DNA from: Streptomyces sp. SID13031
GTDB taxonomy: Bacteria; Actinomycetota; Actinomycetes; Propionibacteriales; Kribbellaceae
Assembly (NCBI RefSeq): GCF_010548305.1
Contig: NZ_JAAGLV010000015.1
Span: 1-64,000 of the forward strand
Reading direction: 5' to 3'
DNA: 64,000 bases
Below are positions 58,124 to 64,000 of the stretch, piece after piece (the stretch's first letter is position 1; each line of letters starts with the position of its first letter). The position numbers and the translations under genes were made by a program. Under the pieces are notes generated by a model. The model had not been told where the DNA came from and searched no databases. It was given only the letters and a program-made list of their open reading frames with translations.

Positions 58124-59383
58124 TCAGCGGGTCGGGGTGATCGTCAGCGTGACGCCCGGCTTGCCTGTAGTAGGTGGCGGTGTGGCGCTGGGCTTGCTCG
58201 TCGTGGCCGGTGTCGGCTGGTTCGCTGACGGCGTCGCCGGAGGTGTCGTGGCCGTCGGTGTGGTGGCGGGGGCCGGCGGTGGTACGAACGGCGCCTTGTC
58301 GGACTCCTTGCAGTTCTCGGGGTCGATGTTGCCGTCCACGTCCGGCACCACGGTGGTCTGCGGGAACAGGTTGCTGATCTGCTCACCGCCGCCGATCGTG
58401 CCGTTGTTGACGGCGCAGTTCTGCAGCGGCAGGTTGATCGGCTTGCCGTCCTGGTCGTAGAGCCGGACCGGCACCTGGCGGCCCTGCGCGTCGAACGGGT
58501 AGATGTTGCCGACCTGATTGCCGTCGAGGAGCAGGCCTTGTTGGCTGTTGTAGCTCGACGTCCCGTTCGAGCTGACGTAGTCGTTGCCGTTCTGGTGGTT
58601 GGCGAAGATGCCGTACGAGCTGCCGAAGAAGCTGAAGGCCAGCCAGACCGGCACGATGATCGCCGCGACCACGTTCAGCGGAACGATGTACCAGAGCCAG
58701 CGCCGGTCCTGCTGCGTCTTGCGCCCGATCCAGACCGACACGACGGCGCCGACCAGCGCGCCGACCACTGCCACGGCAGTGGCGCCGGACAGGGCGAAGA
58801 TCGCGCCGCCACCGACGATCCCACGGGCCACCCACCAGACCGGCTGGCCGATCGAGACGAGCTCACGCCGGAGGTCCGGCGGGATCTGATCGATCGCGCC
58901 GGCGACGAACTCCGCGCCCTGGCTGCCGCGCTTCGTGTCCAGCACGGCGTCCGGGGCGTTTCCGTGCAGCGCACGCACGCCCAGGTAGGCGGCACCGATC
59001 AACAGGATCAGGCCGATCACGCCGAAGAACAACGTCTCCTCGCCGCCGTTGGACAGGCCGATGACCAGGAAGAACGGCCCGACGATCGCGGCGACGATTC
59101 CCCAGCGCAGGGCGGTCTCGGCGCCGGACTTCTGCTTCGGCGACGCTGTCGGGGGTGGATAGCCGGCTGCGGTGCGCAGCTCATCGGCGTACTGCCGGGG
59201 AGTGCCGAGGCGGTCCTGCAGCGCGGCGGCTGTCGGCTCCTCCTCGAACTCGGCGGCGACCTCGCTCAGGTGGCCGGTGACGTCGTCGAGCACGTCGGCC
59301 AGTTCGCCCGGGGGCAGGTCGCGCAGCTCGGCCTTGACTTGCGCCAGGTAGGTCGCGACCGGTCCGGTCAGAGTGCTGTTCAC
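58124..59383 (-). CDS. HAAS/DUF1700-like membrane protein with proline-rich tail
   Basis: A 419-residue protein. Residues about 1-75 form the cytoplasmic helical HAAS-type domain (YLAQVKAELRDLPPGELADV). Four or so membrane helices follow (about 90-250), then an extracytoplasmic domain and a Thr/Pro-rich tail (TPTATTPPATPSANQPTPAT). The GTG start overlaps the padR stop (GTGA). PadR-HAAS pairs are common in Gram-positives, where PadR represses the membrane protein operon. The role of the outer domain is unknown. Confidence 0.88.
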   Translation of the reverse strand: MNSTLTGPVATYLAQVKAELRDLPPGELADVLDDVTGHLSEVAAEFEEEPTAAALQDRLGTPRQYADELRTAAGYPPPTASPKQKSGAETALRWGIVAAIVGPFFLVIGLSNGGEETLFFGVIGLILLIGAAYLGVRALHGNAPDAVLDTKRGSQGAEFVAGAIDQIPPDLRRELVSIGQPVWWVARGIVGGGAIFALSGATAVAVVGALVGAVVSVWIGRKTQQDRRWLWYIVPLNVVAAIIVPVWLAFSFFGSSYGIFANHQNGNDYVSSNGTSSYNSQQGLLLDGNQVGNIYPFDAQGRQVPVRLYDQDGKPINLPLQNCAVNNGTIGGGEQISNLFPQTTVVPDVDGNIDPENCKESDKAPFVPPPAPATTPTATTPPATPSANQPTPATTSKPSATPPPTTGKPGVTLTITPTR

Positions 59384-59709
59384 GCAGCCGCCTCCTCGAG
59401 CAGCAACACCGACATCGTGTCGGCGAAGTGGTTCCACGTCTTGGTGGACTGGGCGAGCAGGTCCAGGCCGGTCTTGTTCAGCCCGTAGTACTTGCGGTGC
59501 GGGCCTTCCTCGCTGGGCTGCACGTACGACGTCAGCGCACCGGCCGCGAACAGCCGCCGCAACGTCCCGTACACCGAGGCGTCCGCGACGTCCTCGAGCC
59601 CGGCGGCGCGTAACCGGCGCAGTACGTCGTACCCGTAGCCGTCCGCCTCGCGCAGCACTGCCAGGACGGCCAGATCGAGCACGCCTTTGAGCAGCTGACT
59701 CGGATCCAT
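59380..59709 (-). CDS. PadR family transcriptional regulator
   Basis: A 109-residue winged-helix regulator with N-terminal helix DPSQLLKGVLDLAVLAVLRE, recognition region VADASVYGTLRRLFAAGALT and wing SEEGPHRKYYGLNKTGLDLL. ATG 59709 is used because the family starts MDPSQL. It is co-transcribed and overlapping with the HAAS membrane protein and likely represses the pair through the palindrome at 59800-59819. Confidence 0.93.
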   Translation of the reverse strand: MDPSQLLKGVLDLAVLAVLREADGYGYDVLRRLRAAGLEDVADASVYGTLRRLFAAGALTSYVQPSEEGPHRKYYGLNKTGLDLLAQSTKTWNHFADTMSVLLLEEAAA

Positions 59710-59799
59710 CGCTTCCACCACCTCCGCTAGGTGCACCGCGAAACCGGCCCCCTCAGACCGATCTCGCGGTGCTCTGCCGACCACACTACTACACATCGC

Positions 59800-59819
59800 A
59801 CAGTACTCCGCAATACTGT
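59800..59819. promoter_or_regulatory. Putative PadR operator
   Basis: ACAGTA and TACTGT are perfect arms separated by 8 bp, embedded in an AT-richer patch about 90 bases upstream of padR and 66 bases upstream of the divergent AraC-DinB gene. It may control both directions. Confidence 0.6.
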
Positions 59820-59885
59820 TTGACGGCGACTGGTTCGGGGAAACCGATCAAGTTCTGCGGGGTTGTTCGCTGGCACAGTGGAGGC

Positions 59886-60818
59886 ATGAACTCCACGGAT
59901 GTGTTTGCCGGCTTCGTGGTTGCGGTTGCGGACAGTCTTGATGAGGCCGGTACGAGTGGGTGCGACCTGGCTAAGCGGGTGCATCTGTCTCGGTCGCATT
60001 GCGATCGCGTGATCGCGGCCTTGGCGGGTGAGCTGCCGGCTGCTTTTCGGCGGCGGGTGTTGCTCGAGCGGGCGGCGTACCGGCTGTTGGCGGGCGACTC
60101 GGGGGTGCTCGAGTTGGCGGTTGAGGCGGGGTATGGGTCGCATGAGGCGTTTACGCGGGCCTTCGGTCGGGCGTTCGGGATGTCGCCGCGGGAGTGGCGG
60201 CGGGTGCCGTCGCGGCGGTTCTTTTTGGCGGCGCCTAGCGGAGTTCATTTTCAGCCACCGGCAGGTTTGCGCCTGCCCGCACAGAAGGAGACGAGAGGGA
60301 TGGATGTACTGGTCAGGATGGTTGAGCATCACGTCTGGCTCACTGGTGAGCTGATCGAGCGTGGTGCGCGCTTGGACGCCGCGGCGTTGGACAAGGCGAT
60401 CGAGTTGTCGGTCGAGGGGATCGACGATGACGTGTCGATCCGGTATCTGCTGGATCGGTTGGTCTGGCAGGAGGAGATGTGGCTGGCGTCCGTGGAGGAC
60501 CGGCCGTTTCAGGTGCCGGAGTGCGGGCGCGAGGTGACCACGCCGATCGCTGAGTTACGCAGCCGGCATGCGGAGGCCGGCTCGCGATTCGTGGCACTGG
60601 TGAATCGGTTGAACGAAGAGGGCCGCTTCGACGACAGCTTCGTCGACACCACCTGTGAGCCGCCGCGCGTCTTCACCTACGGCGGGATGGTCGCGCACGT
60701 TCTGACCTTTGCCGCCCACCGCAGGTCGTTGCTGGTCGGCGCCTTCCACAGCGCCGGGATCACCGATCTCGGCTTCGGTGACCCCATGCACTTCGTCGCT
60801 GATGGCGCTCCTCGCTAG
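59886..60818 (+). CDS. AraC-type HTH fused to DinB-like domain
   Basis: A 310-residue fusion. Residues about 15-115 form an AraC/XylS DNA-binding domain (LSRSHCDRVIAALAGEL, then VLELAVEAGYGSHEAFTRAF and GMSPREWRR). Residues about 138-305 form a DinB/YfiT four-helix bundle (DVLVRMVEHHVWLTGELIER, His in HHVW and in FAAHR near the end as likely metal ligands). It may sense a thiol or metal-linked signal and regulate transcription. Its end overlaps the convergent gene by 4 nt. Confidence 0.9.
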   Translation: MNSTDVFAGFVVAVADSLDEAGTSGCDLAKRVHLSRSHCDRVIAALAGELPAAFRRRVLLERAAYRLLAGDSGVLELAVEAGYGSHEAFTRAFGRAFGMSPREWRRVPSRRFFLAAPSGVHFQPPAGLRLPAQKETRGMDVLVRMVEHHVWLTGELIERGARLDAAALDKAIELSVEGIDDDVSIRYLLDRLVWQEEMWLASVEDRPFQVPECGREVTTPIAELRSRHAEAGSRFVALVNRLNEEGRFDDSFVDTTCEPPRVFTYGGMVAHVLTFAAHRRSLLVGAFHSAGITDLGFGDPMHFVADGAPR

Positions 60819-61822
60819 GTATCGCACCGGGTCCACCAGTCGGTGAAGCTTGACCATGAGGCTTCTGCGCTTTCGTCGAGGGGTTCCCACGGTGAGAGGG
60901 TCGGCAGCGCGTCCTTGCGGTAGGTCCAGTGGCCGACAACTCGGTCGCCTTGGATCAGACTGCCTGGCATGCGTTGGGGGTTGAAGCGAGGATCCCGCTT
61001 CGCCTCGTACAAGTCGCCGGTCGTCGATCGCCTGCAGTAGTAGAGATTGTCGAACTCCGGTAGCACGTGGACCTGAGTTCGATCTTGGGTCGGCAGTCGC
61101 GTCGTTCCCGTCTGTTCGAGGCAATCGGCGACGGTTCGGGCCTCTGTCTTCTTGATCCCCGACCAGTAGGCGAAGTCGTCCACGCTCGCCGGGCCGAAGG
61201 CTGCCGCGAACGAGCGGGCAAGGTCACGTAAGCCGGCGCTGCCGTCCACCAAGTCCGGTACGTCGGGCGCCTGACGATATGTGGTCGGGCCTGGTCGCCA
61301 GGCATCTTCTGGCGCCAGTTCGACGATCGGAAGGATCATTCGCAGGGCGAAGCCGAGGTGTCGGGCTTCGGCATCCGCAAAGTGCTTGGAGGCTTCTGAT
61401 CCGAGCTCTGCCCGGGTCCGTGGACGGCCGTCGGACATCAGGTCGCGGCCGAATTCGCGCAGCTTGTCGTAGTCGGCCGCATCCCAGATTCCGCGGCAGA
61501 ACCCGGCGACGAGCCGCTTGAGAGTCGGCTCGAGGGCGGTACGCCACATCCAGTACTGGCGCAGGGTGAGCAGGTGGACGGTGCCCCGCATCACGTTCGA
61601 CTTCACCAGCTCGTACGACTGCATGCGGTCGGTCAGCTCGCCAGGATCGCTCTTCCCACCGCAGCGCGCCCAGATCGCCACCGGGATCGCGCGAGCCGTC
61701 TGCGCGTTGATCCCGGCGATCTGCTCGACAAGCGCGACAAGGTCACCCGAGAACGGCTCATCAAGCGACTGCCCCTGCCACGGAACCGCGCTCTCCACGT
61801 CGTGCTCCGCCGCATCCGCCAT
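60815..61822 (-). CDS. Winged-helix DNA-binding domain protein (HTH_42/YcaQ-related)
   Basis: A 335-residue protein of the winged-helix DNA-binding family that includes the DNA cross-link glycosylases AlkX/YcaQ. Typical segments are YELVKSNVMRGTVHLLTLRQ near residue 75 and FAYWSGIKKTEARTVADCLE, then HVLPEFDNLYYCRR with the D-N-Y region. Glycosylase activity is possible but unproven for this subgroup. ATG 61822 is chosen since the upstream extension is Arg/Pro noise. Confidence 0.85.
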   Translation of the reverse strand: MADAAEHDVESAVPWQGQSLDEPFSGDLVALVEQIAGINAQTARAIPVAIWARCGGKSDPGELTDRMQSYELVKSNVMRGTVHLLTLRQYWMWRTALEPTLKRLVAGFCRGIWDAADYDKLREFGRDLMSDGRPRTRAELGSEASKHFADAEARHLGFALRMILPIVELAPEDAWRPGPTTYRQAPDVPDLVDGSAGLRDLARSFAAAFGPASVDDFAYWSGIKKTEARTVADCLEQTGTTRLPTQDRTQVHVLPEFDNLYYCRRSTTGDLYEAKRDPRFNPQRMPGSLIQGDRVVGHWTYRKDALPTLSPWEPLDESAEASWSSFTDWWTRCDT

Positions 61823-61848
61823 CCCGCAATCGTAGGAGGTCGGTGGGG

Positions 61849-64000
61849 TTACCTTCCCGGGGTGAGTTCTACGGTGCCGTTTACGAGGAGTTCTTGTACT
61901 TCGTTGTGGTAGCGGACTCGGATTGATTGCTGGGCGGTGTGGGCTGTGATTCGGGCTGCGGTCAGGTGGCCCTCGCGCCAGGTGATGTCTACGGAGAAGC
62001 CGCCGCGGGCACGGAGGCCGCGGACTTCGCCGTCTGGCCAGCAAGCAGGTAGGGCTGGGAGGAGGTCGATTTCGTCGGCGGTTGATTGGATGAAGAGCTC
62101 GGCCAAGGCTCCGGTGGCGCCGGTGTTGCCGTCGGTGGCGTAGATGTTTTCGGTGGCGCCGGCGATTCCGCCTACTGAGTAGGAGAGGAGGTTGGACTCG
62201 CTGGCGTCGGAGATCAGGGCCCGGAGGTGGGATACCGCCTTGTCGCCGTTCAGTAGGCGGGCGTAGTAGGCCATCAGGTTGGCTTCAACCCACTCGGTCT
62301 GTTCCCAGCCTTCGGCGGACTGGCGGAGGTCGATGGTGGTTTCGCAGGCCGCGGCCAGTGCGGGGTGGTCGCGTGGGGTGATCTGGCGTTCGGGGTAGAG
62401 CGCTATCAGGTGGCTGGTGTGGCGGTGGCTGGGAACGGCTTCTTCGTGGTCGTGGAGCCATTCCTGGAGCTGGCCGTGGTGGCCGATCTGGAACGGCGGG
62501 AGCTTCGTCCGGGCGGCTTCGAGGCGGCCGCGGAAGGTGTCGTCGGTGTCCAGCAAGGTTGAGGCTTCGGCGCAGATGCGGAAGAGGGCTTCGATCAGGA
62601 CGGTGTCGCAGGTGGCGCCCATGGAGAGGGAGCACTGGTCGCCGTCGGGCGTGAGGTACCAGTTCTCCGGCGAGTCGGACGGGCCGCTCAGCAGCTGTCC
62701 GGTCGCGGGGTCTTCGGTCAGGTAGGCCAGGAAGAACTCGGCTGCGTCACGGAGTACGGGGTAGGCGCGGTCCCGCAGGAATCCGAGGTCCTGGTTGTAT
62801 TCGTAGTGTTCCCACAGTTGCAGGGAGATCCAGATCCCGCTCGTCACGTGCATGCCCCAGCCGAGGCCCCAGCCGGGGGCGGAGTAGCCCCAGGCGTTGC
62901 TGACCGTGTGCGAGACCCAGCCCGGTACGCCGTACAGCTCGCGTGCCGTCTTCTGCCCGCTCGCGCGGAGCGTGTCGATCCAGCTGAAGAGTGGGAGCTG
63001 GCATTCGCCGAGGGCGGTGATCTCGGCGGCCCAGTAGTTCTGCTGGGTGTTGATGTCGAGGTGGAAGTCGTTCGTCCACGGGCCGCCCGACGCGAGGCCG
63101 TCGTTCCACAATCCCTGCAGGGCAAGCGGAAGCGGCGAGTCCGCGCGCGAGCCGGCGACGGTCAGGTACCGCCCGTACTGGAAGTACAGCGCGAGCAACT
63201 CGGGATCGTCGCCACCCTTGGCGAGCAAGGCCCGTCGCTCGTCCGTCGGCAGGTACCGTACTGCGTCGCTGCTGCGACCGACGTCGAGCGCGACCCGGCT
63301 GATCAGCGGCGTGTAGTCGTCGAGATGCGCTTGTCTCAGAGTCTCGCAGGAAGCCTCGTTGCGTACCGACCGGGCAGGTCGCTCGGTGGGATCGGCGCCG
63401 AGCCAGTCGGTGCCAACAGCAACCAAAAGCGTGGTGGCGGTGGCGTTCTCGATCAGCAAACAGTTGTCGGGGGCAATGATCGTGCCGTCGGTGGTCGCTC
63501 GGGTCCGGAGGTCGACGGTGGCGCCGACTTTCCCGTTGCTGTGCAGGTCTTCGTGGGCCTGGTAGGTCAGCTGAAGGGTGTCACCTTCCACTGTCGCCGA
63601 GGCTTCGCTGAAGGAGACCCGGAAGGTCGCCGGAGCGCTGCTCGTCAGCCGGACGACGATCCCGTCGTCGGCGTGCGAGGCGAAGACCTCGCGCTCGAAG
63701 ACCACACCTGCGGATTCGAACCGGGTCCGCACGATCGCGTCGGTCAGGTCGAGCGACCGCTCGTACCCAGTGGTCAATCCTGGGAGGTCGAAGTCCACGA
63801 GAAGCGAAGGCAGTTGGACGTTCGTGCCGAAGGAGGACGGCCGGCCGGGCAGGTGCTCGGCGGCCAGGGCCTGCGCGGCGGCGTACTCGCCGGACAGGAG
63901 GAGCTCGCGGATCGTGGGCAGGTTCTCCAGCGCCGTCGGGCTGACGTCGGTATCACCGACCGCGCCCGACCAGGCGGTCGACTCGGAGAGCTGGATGCGC
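61849..64000 (-). CDS. Glycoside hydrolase family 95 protein, N-terminus beyond window
   Basis: At least 716 residues are visible; the frame stays open to base 63999, so the start lies right of the window. Family features include QGLWNDGLASGGPWTNDFHL then INTQQNYWAAEI, GWVSHTVSNAWGYSAPGWGL, HRHTSHLIALYPERQI and WEQTEWVEANLMAYYARLL, matching the (alpha/alpha)6 catalytic domain of GH95. Members are alpha-L-fucosidases or galactosidases that remove terminal sugars from plant or host glycans. No signal peptide can be checked. Confidence 0.93.
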   Translation of the reverse strand, partial: RIQLSESTAWSGAVGDTDVSPTALENLPTIRELLLSGEYAAAQALAAEHLPGRPSSFGTNVQLPSLLVDFDLPGLTTGYERSLDLTDAIVRTRFESAGVVFEREVFASHADDGIVVRLTSSAPATFRVSFSEASATVEGDTLQLTYQAHEDLHSNGKVGATVDLRTRATTDGTIIAPDNCLLIENATATTLLVAVGTDWLGADPTERPARSVRNEASCETLRQAHLDDYTPLISRVALDVGRSSDAVRYLPTDERRALLAKGGDDPELLALYFQYGRYLTVAGSRADSPLPLALQGLWNDGLASGGPWTNDFHLDINTQQNYWAAEITALGECQLPLFSWIDTLRASGQKTARELYGVPGWVSHTVSNAWGYSAPGWGLGWGMHVTSGIWISLQLWEHYEYNQDLGFLRDRAYPVLRDAAEFFLAYLTEDPATGQLLSGPSDSPENWYLTPDGDQCSLSMGATCDTVLIEALFRICAEASTLLDTDDTFRGRLEAARTKLPPFQIGHHGQLQEWLHDHEEAVPSHRHTSHLIALYPERQITPRDHPALAAACETTIDLRQSAEGWEQTEWVEANLMAYYARLLNGDKAVSHLRALISDASESNLLSYSVGGIAGATENIYATDGNTGATGALAELFIQSTADEIDLLPALPACWPDGEVRGLRARGGFSVDITWREGHLTAARITAHTAQQSIRVRYHNEVQELLVNGTVELTPGR

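Overview
The window is high-GC actinomycete DNA. Short 4-nt ATGA/GTGA gene overlaps and GTG starts are frequent, and several genes look leaderless, with a TAnnnT-type -10 box 6-8 nt before the start codon. A GTP-type PEP carboxykinase and a clear F420-dependent glucose-6-phosphate dehydrogenase point to an F420- and mycothiol-using actinomycete. The gene mix (GH95 hydrolase, TIM-barrel sugar isomerases, many orphan regulators and acetyltransferases) would suit a large-genome soil genus such as Kribbella. That genus guess is inference from memory of gene content, not a search result.

Layout. 1-121: right end of an IS30-family insertion sequence. 206-5459: pckG, a two-gene membrane/secreted operon containing a truncated pseudokinase, a cupin and a helical protein. 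5567-12063: a tRNA-Arg(ACG) gene whose 3' half plus terminator is repeated perfectly (92 bp) 5,886 bp downstream. The repeats bound a genomic island with a DUF6879/Scr1-type regulator module, small proteins, an AbiV-like protein and a DarT-DarG DNA ADP-ribosylation toxin-antitoxin pair. Beyond the right repeat lies a decayed second copy of the left part of the island. No integrase is visible. 12103-18652: a secreted protein, RidA, then an arsenic-resistance cluster (flavoprotein, ArsR, ArsR-phosphatase fusion, small protein, aquaglyceroporin, ArsC).

18911-35184: mostly single metabolic and regulatory genes. These are an MBL hydrolase, a VOC protein, a divergent XRE regulator and methionine aminopeptidase pair with twin palindromes, GNATs, an alpha/beta hydrolase, an aac(3) pseudogene, fgd, an FkbM methyltransferase, a DrrAB-type ABC exporter with a TetR regulator, an LLM flavin oxidoreductase/FMN reductase pair, and a Tat-exported beta-helix protein. 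35150-43515: a compact biosynthetic operon reading leftward. It comprises two discrete acyltransferase-like proteins, one KS-KR-ACP polyketide synthase with no AT domain, a MATE exporter and a condensation-like protein, all coupled by overlaps or short gaps. This is the best candidate for an undescribed system in the window.

44006-64000: aldo/keto reductase, acetyltransferase, PH-domain protein and a GAF-PAS-GGDEF diguanylate cyclase. Next comes a five-gene sugar-catabolic operon (cupin, Gfo/Idh/MocA oxidoreductase, DUF993 protein, two sugar-phosphate isomerase-type TIM barrels) under a strong promoter with a 32-bp palindromic operator. It is followed by a ThrE-type exporter, a glycosyltransferase, a cyclic-nucleotide-binding protein with a class III cyclase, a PadR-controlled membrane protein, an AraC-DinB fusion, a winged-helix protein and a GH95 glycosidase that runs off the end. 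Three short gene remnants (aac(3), SDR, FAD monooxygenase) and a collapsed island copy show ongoing gene decay.
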